Below, piece after piece: positions 41,341 through 54,697 of a DNA stretch of 64,000 nt. Source of the DNA: Kalmusia sp. IMI 367209 (Eukaryota > Ascomycota > Dothideomycetes > Pleosporales > Didymosphaeriaceae); contig JAPEUQ010000021.1 in assembly GCA_027946365.1 (NCBI GenBank), forward strand, positions 248,001 to 312,000, read 5' to 3'. How positions within the stretch are numbered: the stretch's first letter is position 1; each line of letters opens with the position of its first letter. The translations under genes and the position numbers were made by a program. The notes under the pieces are model-generated. The model had not been told where the DNA came from. It saw nothing but the letters and a program-made list of their open reading frames with translations, and did no database searches.

Positions 41341-42874
41341 CTAAAAGGTGGGTTGCAGTAGCCCTTGGGATCTGGTGTTCATGACATAGTCAGCGTGTGC
41401 TTTGTCTGCATGATGGTGTTTCTCATCAGATAACAACTCACCTCGTGCTACATCCTCGAAGAACTTCAAAACAGCCTCCTGCACGATACGCTGCGTGAAG
41501 ACGCACTCGCCTACCCACGAGTCTCCACCACCGAAGGTCGGGCAGATGGGATCAACATCTTGCCAATCGTCGTAGTTGATGGTGGCCTCCTTGGTTACTG
41601 TTGCTGGTTTCGTGGCCGAGTCGTTCGTGAATGGATTGTCCACACGTTTGTCGATACCTCCACGTAAAACCTCAAGCCAGTCGATGGACTCCGTATAGTC
41701 AGTTTGACGCGAAACCGCCTTTGAATTGTAATCTAATGGAAGCCCATTACACTGACTAGGGCCAGAGCCTCGGAAACGTGAACACTCCCAATGTCTAGCG
41801 CGGGCATGAAGGAAGGCTTTGACCTCTGGATCGCGGATGTGGCAGCTACTCAGGGACGAGTGAATAACAGCCAAGGCCGTTATGTGTTTAGAATATTGAT
41901 GAACTGGATGATTGTTACTTCGTTGCTCTAAAGGGACAATTGATTTACCCACAATCTTGATTCAAAACATCAATGAGCTTCTCTGCACCATTTTCAATTG
42001 CAATGACATACACCTCAGCTTCTGGTGACACAAGATCTGGATTCTTGATCACTGTATTGAAGGCCGTCTTGATGTGCTCCTGGGGCGTTTGGTGGCCCTC
42101 AACGCGATTCTCGACAGGATGTATCATCACAGCATCGTGTGTAATAGACTTTCGCGGCAGGGCGGTCCAGCTGCGTATGGAGAGAGCCTTGTTGAACTTG
42201 TGGGAGTAGAGAAGCTGGCCGGTGTTGAGCACGATAAGCCCAGGTATATGTTCGTCATTATCAATCCCAGCACCATCTTTAGCAAGCTTCTCCTTCAGAG
42301 TGGCGTCCATGTTCGTTCGTGAGCGGCTGGCCAGCTCCTTGGCGAAGTTGACCACGGTAGCACCATTGAGCCCGCGCTCTCGCTGTAGCTCCCGATAGGC
42401 AAGAATACCGAGATCTTGAAAGGTATCGTCATTGATGATAACGACCACGCGCTTTCGTGTCTTCAACACTTCAGTGGCAGGTGCAAGAATCGGAATGTGG
42501 GGACTATTAGGCTTGCTGTTGGACAGCGTGGGCAGGTACAACTCTTTGAGGCCCAGAGCAGACAGGCGCTTCATGACCTCCTCGATTTGACAGACTGCAG
42601 AATTATTAGTTTGTAGTTACCCGTGCTGTTCAGCGGACCCACCTCGCATGGCTTCGCCGCGGACTTCATTGTGGCGGTCGCTGTTCGTGTAGAAGAAGTC
42701 GAAGGTATGTTCGGGCGCGCCAATGTTCCGAATGATGCCGTCGTTATCTACGAAATATCCGAGTTCCTTGAGATTGGCCTGAATCGATTAGTCGTCTCTC
42801 TCGTGCAGGGTACTGATGGATCTCACGGGATACTGAGGGTCGGGGTTCAGAGCGTCTTCTTGCCGACGAAACAT
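41341..42874 (-). CDS. Arb2-domain (FAM172-like) protein, possible one-base error at a splice donor
   Basis: Exons: 42874-42827, 42778-42643, 42594-41949 and a last exon down to 41341. The start Met-Phe-Arg-Arg-Gln-Glu-Asp-Ala-Leu and the later Phe-Phe-Tyr-Thr-Asn-Ser-Asp-Arg are typical. Core motifs are Arg-Val-Val-Val-Ile-Ile-Asn-Asp, Asp-Leu-Gly-Ile-Leu-Ala-Tyr-Arg and Leu-Asn-Thr-Gly-Gln-Leu-Leu-Tyr. The third intron, starting in a GGG run (plus-strand CCC, 41948-41950), gives the wrong phase at the best acceptor (CATCCAG); one G fewer would restore it. The last exon holds Ile-Thr-Ala-Leu-Ala-Val-Ile. Arb2 of fission yeast is part of an Argonaute chaperone complex for heterochromatic RNAi; the domain has an alpha/beta-hydrolase-like fold. 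Confidence 0.78.
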
Positions 42875-43875
42875 GGCGGCGAGGGCGGTGGAACTTTTCA
42901 GAGACCCAGTCGACAAAAGCTTTTCTAAAGCGTGTAGTAGATGTGAAGGTGAAGACCCCAATGTTAGCGAGCGCCAACAGACTAAGCCCGTAGAGTAGGA
43001 CAGTAGATCTACTAGGTGATCTGTTGTTGAATACTGCAGTAAGTTGAGCAAGCTGGTCTGCATCGATAGCGATAGTGATAGAATGGGAAATGGTAGGGAA
43101 TTGCATGATTAGTGAAATGTGGAAGAGTGAGAGAAAGGGAAAGGGTGAGAGAAAGTATTTATGCACGAATGATCAGGTGGTACGCGGTAGCTTCCCAACG
43201 AACCAAAGTTTGGGCGGGTGGATTCGAGTGACGCAAGTGAAGGTCAACAGAAAGAGAAGGTGCGGTGTGTGCTGCACGGGGTATTTCGCATTAATATACA
43301 GCGTTCAACCAGTCGTCGCACGCGACTTAGTAAACTAGCACGAGCCAAATCTGCTATTTTGTCTGCCTGTATTGAGTGCGTTACCTACCTAGATATACCT
43401 TTACGTAGTGTAACAACAGTATATAGTGTATTCTCTTACCAACGAAACATAGCGACGGACTTAGGGCCTTGCCAGTGGTGTGAAGTTGGCTAACGGCGAC
43501 GCGGCGGCTCTGCGGATCCAGCCATTCGTTTGCTCGCTCGTTGCGATGCGTCCGTTCGTGTTTGCGGAACCGGGCAGAGCGCTAGAGGACCGCAATTTGA
43601 AGACTTTCCCAACTTTGTATCATGTGTCCTGGGATAATTTGGCTCCCAATGAGTCCTCAAACATTTATGCCTTGTATTACGTGTCCTGGGATAACTCAGC
43701 CCACAATGCGTTGTCCTCTTATGTCGTACGATTCCAAGTAGTGTGAAGAGAACAGTCCATATTGCTACAAGCCCGTATTTATATCCAACGCCGCCCAATG
43801 CCAGTATATCTTTCTACTATACACATATGCCTATAACATCCACAGTGTAGCTTACACCATCTCTTCCTCCACTTT
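42875..43875. other. intergenic
   Basis: 1.0 kb. A minus-strand ATG frame (43106-42744) with one hydrophobic segment overlaps the Arb2 gene's start in another frame. A diverged direct repeat lies at 43615-43718. Nothing else supported. Confidence 0.4.
43615..43718 (+). repeat. diverged tandem duplication, 57-base period
   Basis: Two copies (about 43615-43658 and 43672-43718) share TTGTAT-A-GTGTCCTGGGATAA and a later CCCA-CAATG-type block, with scattered substitutions. Translated on the plus strand both give Val-Ser-Trp-Asp-Asn in the same frame (43480-43746), but that frame has no other coding sign. Confidence 0.7.
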
Positions 43876-44329
43876 TTACCAGCTTGCCTTCTTTACACCG
43901 GGAAGGTTTCCAGCGAGCGCGTTTACTCGAAATTGGTACTGTCAACCGTCAGCGCAAGCATCCATCACTCTATCCATATGTATCATACTCGGCCCATTCT
44001 AAAATCGCTGAAGACTCCCCTGCCCTTGCCGCCCATGATGCACCTGTTCTTGATCTGGGTGAAGCGGGTGTAGCAATGCATCTGGGAGAGCTGAAGCTGG
44101 GCCTGGGCGCGGACACGCTGCGGGAATGTAGTGTTTCGGATGATGTATCGGAGTGCTTGTCTAGAGGGCGTTCGCTGTCAGCGACAATGATTTCGCGTCA
44201 TATGATGACTAGGAGCGCATACCGCTCTGGCTCATTCTCTGCATAGACCTTCCGCTTCGTATGGTCGCGAATATTGCGAATTTTGGAAAAGCAGCCAATG
44301 TCGAGCGTTTTCGCGCGGAATTGAGACAT
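43876..44329 (-). CDS. MRP2: mitochondrial small-subunit ribosomal protein uS14m
   Basis: Three exons (44329-44223, 44160-43989, 43938-43876), introns of 62 and 50 bases; 113 residues, the usual length for this family. Recognisable parts: Phe-Arg-Ala-Lys at the start, Ile-Arg-Asp-His-Thr-Lys-Arg-Lys-Val, then across the first intron Glu-Arg-Gln-Ala-Leu-Arg-Tyr-Ile-Ile-Arg-Asn. The S14 core reads Tyr-Thr-Arg-Phe-Thr-Gln-Ile-Lys-Asn-Arg-Cys. The C-terminus is Leu-Pro-Gly-Val-Lys-Lys-Ala-Ser-Trp, the canonical S14 ending. It assembles into the head of the mitochondrial 37S subunit. Unspliced frames here are short, so the gene is easily missed. Confidence 0.93.
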
Positions 44330-44696
44330 GTTGGCGGCGGTGGTCGGTTTCAATTGTGGGAATGGGATGAGCGAAGGTGCAGAAGTTGAGATGCGACGCC
44401 AAGACCGCTCCGTATCTTCGTCCGCCGTATGTTGGTTCGGAGCAGGCCTCCCGCCACCTAACCATGGAAACCATCACCAACATTATGTTGTTCATCTTGT
44501 GCGGCAGACAAATATGCGAGTGAAAGAATACCTCCATATGTCATCTTCGGTCCACTACAGTGGCTACTCGCTTGATTTATCCCCGCTACCTATACCCTAA
44601 TATTTGCGTCTACCTCCGCACACTTAGGTAACCCAACCTTTGCCTTGTCACACAAACAAATCTTTTCACTCTACCCGAACACCACCAGTGCCCAAA
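44330..44696. promoter_or_regulatory. divergent promoter region uS14m / UFL1-like gene
   Basis: 367 bases between the divergent starts; no other gene seen. Confidence 0.4.
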
Positions 44697-46758
44697 ATGT
44701 TCTCCGACGAGGATGTACTGGAGATCTACCGTTTGAGCCCTCCTCGCGAGGAATTCCGAACGGAAAAGTCTAAATTTCTACCTCTCCTGATCGAGACAGT
44801 CAGCGGGCGCGGCTTCATCACAGAGCGCAAACTGAACCAGGACTTCACGCATGTCGTGACCACTGGGACCGCCCGCCTTGCTTTGCCCACCATGAGCAGC
44901 GACCTCGATGTTGATGTAAATATCTTGTTGCAGCTCGTCCGATCAAATTATGATCTGGCGTTGCTCAGCAATGACGAAAACAGCATCGTACCACAACAAG
45001 AGCGAGAAGCGATCATTAAAAGTCTTCAAGAATTGCTAGCTACGCAAATTGTTACTAAAACGGAATTTGCACATTTGCATAGTATCCACCCTTCGAGCGT
45101 TGAAAGCCTTGTTCGAATTCCGTATATCCAACAAAGTCTCGAAGAAGAAGTAGATGACTACCTGCTTAGCAAATCCTATTCGAGAGCATTATCTAGTTCC
45201 ATCAGCCAAAAACTTGAAAAAGAGCTAAACAGCGTCAAGTATGTGGAAGAATCCACTTAGTACTGCCAAGACTAACCATCCGTAGGACAATTGAGTTGAC
45301 GCCGCAGTCACTCCCGGGAACGCCTCCGATATGGCTGATACGACAATATATTCACATTCTCACTGGCAGGGCCGACCTTGTTTCACTGTTCCACATTGAA
45401 GAAAAAGATGACACCATTCGTTGTACACCGAAGAAGTCCATTTTGAGCAAGCGCGATGAAGTTATCGCGCAGCTACAGTCAGGAGAAATATTCTCCCTTG
45501 AGCGAACGACCTTCAGCCGTGACTTCGAAGCAGCGTACGCATCCTCTGAAGAACTAGAAGAACATCTCTCGGGTTGCCTCTCTATCGGCATCATTGGTGA
45601 CTTCGTAGTCTCAACAGAGCGACTTTCAAGGGCTGCCGGCGAGGGTGTACTAAGACTCGATGAGCAAGGTTACATCAGGCTGAGTGTAAGTGAAATATAT
45701 CAGACCTAGCAGCGGTATTACCTTGAAACTCGGATGATCGACTGCTCGAACTTTAGCTAATCGCTCTACAGAGTATTTATCCGTCCGAGACACCTCACAG
45801 GATTCAAGAAGAAGTACAGGAGAGAATAGCACAGATCATTATGTTGACCTGCTCTGGTAGAGGAATGGATGTTCGAAGAATAGAAGACTTCATCTGCACG
45901 GATACCAAATACAGTACCCAGCGAAAAGCACTTCTAGACATTGCAAAGGCGCAAGCTGTTCGCCATTGGAATCTACTCAAGGGAGCTCCAGACAAGGAGG
46001 TGAAATTTCAGATAACGGAACTTCTTACTTCTATACCAGCGGAAGATCATCTCCTACGTGCCATAGCTCAACAGAAGGATTTCGAGTCAGTGGCTGCGGA
46101 GCAGTTCTCAGCCGAAATAGCCGACCTCGAGATCAAGAACGAATCCGATTTCTCCATGTTTTGGACGGAGAGGGTTACAGCACGAGTCCAGAACTATACC
46201 GAAGGCTTGAAGTTTGTCGAAGACTCAAAGCTGCATGATCAACTCGCCGATCTGCTATCATCCTATGTACAAAAGGAGTTTGTTTTAGACATGGTCTCGA
46301 AGGCGCGGGCGCAGGGCTTGATCTGCAGCAAGAGAACGCGAAAGAACATTTCAAGATTTGAAGCCACATTGAAGACAAGCAAGTCCGATCTCGCCAGTGT
46401 ACTGTCGATTCTTGAGAAGTTTGACAAGAAGCAAGGCGTATCAGAAGTTGGACCGTCATCGGCAGAAGAAGTCAAGAAGACGCTCATCCAGGACATGCTC
46501 CGAAGGATGCAAAAGCCAAAGACGGATGCTCCACTCATGTTTCTAAGTCTGGTGATCGTTTTATCCGCGAAGCACTACCCAGGTGTCATCTATGCCACAG
46601 GAAAATTCGCGCCGAAGCTGCTCAAACAGCTCAAATCGAGACTAGATGGAGACGACTATGAACGCGTGGAAAAGTGGAAGGAGCTGGCGAAAGCAGGTAC
46701 ATTGACCAAGGAAGATAGATCAGCCATGGCGCGGATGGCAGAACATACGTCTTCTTGA
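44697..46758 (+). CDS. large helical protein, possible divergent UFL1-like UFM1 ligase
   Basis: Three exons (44697-45238, 45286-45685, 45772-46758), introns of 47 and 86 bases; 642 residues. The start at 44697 is the first ATG. No signal peptide or membrane segment. The first 350 residues look like repeated winged-helix units (Gly-Arg-Gly-Phe-Ile-Thr-Glu-Arg-Lys-Leu; Leu-Leu-Ala-Thr-Gln-Ile-Val-Thr-Lys). The C-terminal part has Leu-Ser-Leu-Val-Ile-Val-Leu-Ser-Ala-Lys-His-Tyr-Pro-Gly and Leu-Leu-Lys-Gln-Leu-Lys-Ser-Arg-Leu-Asp, which recall the C-terminal region of UFL1 in order, spacing and total architecture. The match is from memory and weak. Alternatives are a PCI/winged-helix complex subunit or an unknown fungal family. 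The gene itself is certain. Confidence 0.85.
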
Positions 46759-48018
46759 AATTCACAAGTGCTTCGCGCCAGATACGAAGACTGCTCAGGC
46801 AGGTGCGTCGATTTCAAAGGCAAGGTAGGAAGCATCTTCCACAAGATTGTAAGACACGCCCCCCTGGTTTTATCTCACATGGCGGTAGCCGTTCAAATGC
46901 GAATAATAAACACATGACACATTCGTGCTTCCTTTGACGTTCGAAGTGAGGCGGCTGTTGTGAGAGTATTTAGTCTGCAAGAAGCTAGTCATTGCTGACA
47001 TAAGTGCCGTCCGCCACTGCCCCTCCTGGGACGGCACGGCCCACCTCAACTCTGGAACTCACCGGCCGATAGATGACCACCCGACGACGACCCGGAAACT
47101 GCTTCGGAGATGGTCGCACCCCAGAAATGCTTGGCCACAGGCATGAAGAGCTATTTCAAAAGGCTACGAAGCCTCCAGGCTGACAGATGATAAGGACCCC
47201 AGCCGACACCGCAATGCCCTATTTCAACACCATTGCGGCACCTCTATATTGCCTTGTGCGGATAAGGCGGGGTTGCAGCCCGAGCTCGTCTTTATGCATG
47301 CTTCGAGGCGTGTGACGCCTGGCGGAAGAACTTCCCTTTAGTACCCTGTTGCATCTTCGCAGCATCTAGGCTGAGGACCATCCCAGGTTCGGCGAACAGG
47401 GCACAGATGGATGCATCACTCGAGGAGGTCTGTACGATTTCTCCTTCCACTGGAGTGCTGTAGTATCTATCATTTTTCAAAAGTTTGTGGGGCATTCTGG
47501 GGTTGGACGTTTACGGATGTTGCTCGACGTTCTTAGGGGGCCGTTCGCCTCCGATGACAAAATCGCTACCCACACGGTGCTTAGAAAGCCACAACGCAAG
47601 AGCCTCGGAAGCACAGGGAAAGAAGGTCAGGCACAGCATCGGGTCTGGATTTGCGAGCTCGATGGCGCCATCGCTGTTTCATTGGGCAAAACCCGATCGT
47701 TACGATCTTTGTTCGGATGAAAATTTTGACCGCAATGTACTAGCGCGGATTGCGCCATACTTCTCTACTATGAGACCTTCGCGCCATTGAATATCAACGA
47801 AAGCCGATGACGGAGTTCAATATGTCCTCTTGCACGCAGCTGCTTCTCTGCTCTCTCTCTTCAACCGCTTTGATCAGTTGTCTCTTGCCATACATCGTAT
47901 TCTGGTCCATCAAGCCACCCTAAGGTGCAAGAGCATTAGGAACCTCCCTTCCACAAGCCCCTCTCCCCGTATTTGAAATACACCGAATCCAAACACATAA
48001 ATCCATACTCTTGCAACC
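46759..48018. other. intergenic, promoter of MET16
   Basis: 1.26 kb without a supported gene. Frames at 47292-47790 have no coding sign. Holds a sulfur-regulator palindrome at 47662-47671. Confidence 0.45.
47662..47671. promoter_or_regulatory. CYS3/MetR-type binding palindrome
   Basis: ATGGCGCCAT is a perfect palindrome and a perfect fit to ATGRYRYCAT, the site of the fungal bZIP sulfur activators CYS3 and MetR. It lies about 350 bases upstream of the PAPS reductase ATG, a fitting place for sulfur control. Binding is inferred. Confidence 0.5.
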
Positions 48019-48972
48019 ATGTCGTCGCCAGTCTATTACGATGAGTCGAACATGATCCGCGACGACGAATCTGGCTATGCCTCCGGCGAGTCAAGCCACG
48101 AGAGCTTGCCGGACATCGTCTTCTCCAAGCCTCATCTCAAGTTCCTCAACGCCCAGCTTTCCAAGCTTGAACCTCAAGGTTCGTGAGACTTCCTCCCATG
48201 GTGATGATCTAAACCATATCTAACATGAATTGTAGACATCCTCCGCTGGTGCATCACTTCCCTCCCAGGCCTTTACCAGTCTACTGCTTTCGGTTTGACC
48301 GGCCTAGTCACCGTGGACATGCTATCTAAGCTCGATGGTCCTCTCAAGTCCAACATCGACCTGATCTTCTTCGATACCCTCTACCACTTTGATGAGACTC
48401 TCGATCTTGTCGAGCGGGTCCGGGAGCGATACGGCACCAACATTCATGTCTTCAAGCCTCGTGGGTGCAACACTCACAAAGACTTCGAAGCCAAGTACGG
48501 CGAGAAGTTGTGGGAGGTCGACGATGAGAAGTACGACTACCTTGCCAAGGTCGAGCCGTCAGCTCGAGCGAACGCCGAGCTCCATGTCAAGGCTCTCCTC
48601 ACTGGACGACGCAAGAGTCAGGGTGGTAAGCGTGGTGACCTCGACATCATCGAAGTCACCGATAGCGGAGTCATCAAAATCAACCCTCTTGCCAACTGGA
48701 CCTTCGCTCAAGTGAAGGAGTATGTCGACGCGAACAAGGTCCCTTACAACGAGCTTCTGAACCGCGGTTACAAGAGCGTTGGCGACAAGCATTCTACGCA
48801 ACCAGTCGCTGCTGGAGAGGACGAGCGCGCTGGGCGCTGGAAGGGACAGAACAAGACCGAATGTGGCATTCACAATCCTCAGTCAAGATATGCCCAGTTC
48901 TTGGCGCAGCAAAAACACACACAGGTCGAGGAGGAATTGTCGCAAAAGTTGCAGGACGTGACGGTTGCGTGA
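48019..48972 (+). CDS. MET16: phosphoadenosine phosphosulfate (PAPS) reductase
   Basis: Two exons (48019-48178 and 48236-48972) with a 57-base GTTCGT...TGTAG intron; 298 residues. The enzyme reduces PAPS to sulfite with thioredoxin. The PP-loop region reads Thr-Ala-Phe-Gly-Leu-Thr-Gly-Leu, then Phe-Phe-Asp-Thr-Leu-Tyr-His-Phe. The catalytic motif Lys-Thr-Glu-Cys-Gly-Ile-His is intact near residue 263. Asn-Pro-Leu-Ala-Asn-Trp-Thr follows the usual pattern. ATP sulfurylase, two steps earlier in the same pathway, is 760 bases downstream on the same strand; a CYS3-type site lies upstream. Sulfur-starvation control is therefore likely. Confidence 0.95.
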
Positions 48973-49731
48973 TGTGCGATATCGTCATCGGAAAATATTT
49001 TAAGTGGTCATTGTGTAGCATTTTAGCATTGGCGTTTTGGGAGCATGAGCGAATTGCATCGAAGCATAAACGGAACACGAGCATCATCACTCCCCACGAG
49101 ATTGCAGCAAGCAGATCCGGGGTTGAGTTTTCCTTGAGCCAGGATATGGCCTGGATAGTTAACTACTGAAATGAACAAATAAATTCGACTCGCTGTCCAT
49201 TTGTGTGATTTATGAGGTTTACAGTGAAGTCTATTTATTTGGAGCCCTGACGACGTAATGCGTTTGACGGAAGGCCCGCACTACTCCCACCCACCCGACA
49301 AAAGAAATTCCGACTCGTGCTATTGCGCAATCGACCAAGAACTAGGCGGCTAGAGGTCACCCCGATAATAGCTAGCCCAGCAATGGCGCAGGTGCCGTGG
49401 AGAAGTGCCCGCAGGTGCGAAATCGCCGTAGGGCGCATATAAAGGGTCGGATCGCTGCACTCTAGCAGAAATTTCGTAACCCTGCCTTTAGACTCTTCTT
49501 CTTCAACTCCCTTCTACCCGTAGAGCTACTTAAAAGACAAGCTCTCAACTATTCTCTGACGGTTGCGGCGATTGCTTTGATCAGACCGGCTAGACGACGC
49601 GCCCAACGGTTAGCATCCACGAAATCGTCAAACGGACGAGCCAATTGCGCGACATATATCGAGTCCATACTTCGACCCGGCCGCCGATATAAACCAGTGT
49701 CGCTTCTTACGTTTCCGCATCAAACAACGTC
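48973..49731. other. intergenic MET16-MET3
   Basis: 759 bases with the MET3 promoter and leader. I found no perfect CYS3-type palindrome here. A minus-strand frame at 49235-49438 has no coding sign. Confidence 0.4.
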
Positions 49732-51849
<2,118 letters not shown>

Positions 51850-54133
51850 ACGCCGAGTTTCTAACTCGACATAATGATAGCATGGGACTCATGGGCGTGG
51901 GGGGAACAGCATACGAAATGATAAATTTTTCTTTTGGTAACGACACGATAGACTTGGCACATGTACACGTCCTCGGACGCTTTTCTTGGAACGAACTTGG
52001 TACTTTTCTTGGAAGCATGGCTTGATGTCGTCTGGACGGACGTCTAGATAAGGTTCCTGCATTAGAGGATCGCCGCGCGGGGATGCGCACCCCGTCGTGA
52101 GCTAAAAAGCGAATATGACTTGTGAGATTCTGGTCCACTTTGCTTGCTTTCGGTATGGTGAGCTGAGCACGTCAGATGAAGTATGATGGCGACATTGGGG
52201 GTCGGTGGGGCCGATGGGCTGGGCATGTGGGTGCCAGGTGTTGAGGCGGAGATGTTGAGATCTTAGGATCTTGGGGACGAGGATTGGGCGTTCCTTGGTG
52301 AGGGGTGTTGGTGGAGAGGATATGCTAGAGACAATGCCGTGACTTGTGGCTTGGGAACTAAGGGCTTGGGGCATGTTCTCATTTGGCCACGTGCAACGAA
52401 TGTTGGACCAGGGGTGGGGAAATCGGGCCCTCAGGCAGTAACGTATGGAGCTGAGTAGGGCCTACCCAAAGGACAAGGCGCAAAGATATCGCTCTCGTGA
52501 TGTCCACTGGTCAAGTTGATGTCAGTACGCTTTCTTTGCCCAAAGGAAGAGGCAGCAATATCAGAACATATATTGCCAAACATATTGCACCTATCCAATA
52601 ATTTGAGTCTCCAAAAATAATAATAGAGAGAATAATGAATCCAAAAGTACACCGATGCTTCGACTAGCATTAGATCAGGTCATTTGGGTGATAAATATAA
52701 CTATCATTGCAAGAGGGATTCGAACTTCGGTTGACCTCGTAGCATGATTGCGCCCCCGAGCGCAAGACGAACCGGGAGCCGTTTCTGTAATATCATTTAC
52801 ATGTAATCGCATAGCCATTATCGGGTAATCGATCGATTGGAATAGTATAGCTTCCTTGATCGTGCGCGTTTTGACACATGTTTGATTGCTTTGTCAAAGC
52901 GATAACCAAGTGTGTCCACCCCAATTTCTAAGAGCTAGAATGGCATCTGCCTCATAGCAGATGAACAAGCTGCCAATGAGATGCTTGTTTGCCTTTGAGT
53001 GCTCCTCGTTTAGGCACGCTCTTCTCACCTTTGAATTAGTTTGGTAACAGAATGTCTGTACTACGCTACTCACGACCGTAGGCTAAGTACATAATACGAG
53101 ATGTAGACTTCGAATGTATAGTGTGTGTACGCTATTGCTAAAGCTCGTGTATGCATATCTTTAGGCAACATCGCTCCGTAGTGGGAAAACTAGATACTGA
53201 TCAGACACAGATCGATCAAGAGGATGGCTTGCGTTTGGGCGTAGCCGAAATCTCGTAAAGTTGGATGTAGTCCACAATGAGGATAGCATCCGACCGAATG
53301 TAGGTTATGTGTAATTGGCTCGATATGAAATGGAGTGTCTGGACTGCGGCTGGACTTTGTCGGTAGAGAATGACGTCGGCGAACTAGGCTCAGAGCTTTT
53401 CTGGATAGTGTTTGCATAGAAGAGAGCACGGTTATCAATACTGATATGCACGGTCAGAATCTCCGTCCACATCGCCAAGTGCGTGAAGCATGTGATAGCC
53501 GGCTGTGGTCGCGGAGCGAGAACAAATCCAGAATACTAGCGCGACGAAGCATTATAATACAGTCGTTCAAGTTGGTATCGACACGTTCGAAGTTGCAGGT
53601 GAAGGATTGCGACCCTGACACCCTCCCAGGGTACCTCTTCAGAGTCTGGACCGCTCCCACATTCGCTTCCCAACTTGACCACTAGCTTTAAGAACATTTG
53701 TCTAGAGCCGCCTCTTCTACCTGTTCAGCGTTAGGTTACCGAAAACAACAATCTATTTTCCTTGCGAATTGTTCTCCCATTCTGGCTGATACTTTGCTCT
53801 CATTTACCCGATCCATGTCCTAACCAGGGTTTTGGGCTGATATCCGCACCCGCACCGCAAAATGCGGAGCGCATATAGATTGAAGTACTTTGCCACGAGG
53901 CACGGAGAGCCGGCTCTTGGGTCGCGTATATTGGAGTGCGGTCCGTGAGCGAACGGCGCAGTCCTGGTGAAGAGAAGGGGATTTATATTTAGAGTGATAG
54001 GCAGTCGCATTGCTTTCTGAAGAACGACCAGGCGTCAGCAACACAGTTTGAATATACACCTTGCTTGCGAAACTGATTGTTGAATAATAATCATCGGCTT
54101 GCTCCAAGTTAGACGCTCGCTTCTAAAAACACG
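51850..54133. other. long intergenic stretch
   Basis: 2.3 kb without a supported gene. A minus-strand TTCGAATCCC near 52710-52725 looks like a tRNA T-loop, but the stems do not close (see rejected items). Otherwise AT-leaning unique DNA. Confidence 0.5.
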
Positions 54134-54387
54134 ATGAGATTCTTCGCATTGGTCGCATTGGCAATAGCCTCTACTGCGATTGCCTCGCCTGCGGCGGTAA
54201 GCAATTGTTGAATACAAACACGTTGCTTCATTGACATCGAAGACAGATAAGCTTAGAGAGATCTATGAAAGTCAATCGAAACACGAAAGATGACACTACA
54301 GTCTTAACACCATGCGTCGAATGCCCTTGCACAAGCTTTGAGCCTTCATCATGCAAATGCGTCAGTCTAATAAGCGCCTCTTGTTGA
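54134..54387 (+). CDS. tiny cysteine-rich secreted peptide
   Basis: Two very short exons (54134-54196 and 54247-54387) around a 50-base intron (GTAAGC...GACAG, with a TTGAC branch-like motif) in phase 0; 67 residues. Exon 1 codes almost exactly for a signal peptide (FFALVALAIASTAIA core, then Ser-Pro-Ala-Ala). Exon 2 encodes a basic propeptide-like stretch and then Cys-Val-Glu-Cys-Pro-Cys, Ser-Ser-Cys-Lys-Cys-Val and a terminal Cys: six cysteines in the last 24 residues. Both exons are below normal size limits, so the gene escapes frame-based searches. Such peptides act as effectors, antimicrobials or inhibitors in fungi; the role here is unknown. Confidence 0.7.
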
Positions 54388-54697
54388 GTTGTAGCTAATG
54401 TAATAATAGATTCCCAATGGTTGTTGCTGCACATGAGTTGGACAAGACAAAGAGTCAAGATTAAAATGGAGACGATTTCGAGATTTTTCTGCATTGTTGT
54501 ACGTTATATGCCTGCAGGATCTTCGGCGTTGGGTGGCAGGCTCAGGTTCCATTTCAGATACATAGATCTAAGTGTTGATTTGAATCAAGAGGTCTTTCAA
54601 TGAATAGTCGTTCAAGTCAGCCAATAAGCTGCCTTAAGAGTGTCCACATGATGAGAGACGCCGCCGCGCACCAATCATTGATGATAACCAAGCTTCT
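54388..54697. other. intergenic between convergent ends
   Basis: 310 bases of 3' flanks; no gene seen. Confidence 0.4.

Noticed and set aside
41411..41446. Possible 36-base intron near the end of the Arb2 gene (GTGAGT...TGCAG)
   Set aside because: Too short for a normal fungal intron, and the frame is open without splicing.
52690..52790. tRNA-like sequence on the minus strand (TTCGAATCCC T-loop, possible arms)
   Set aside because: The 5 bp T-stem does not pair, and no 7 bp acceptor stem can be formed with the flanks. At best a degenerate tRNA relic.
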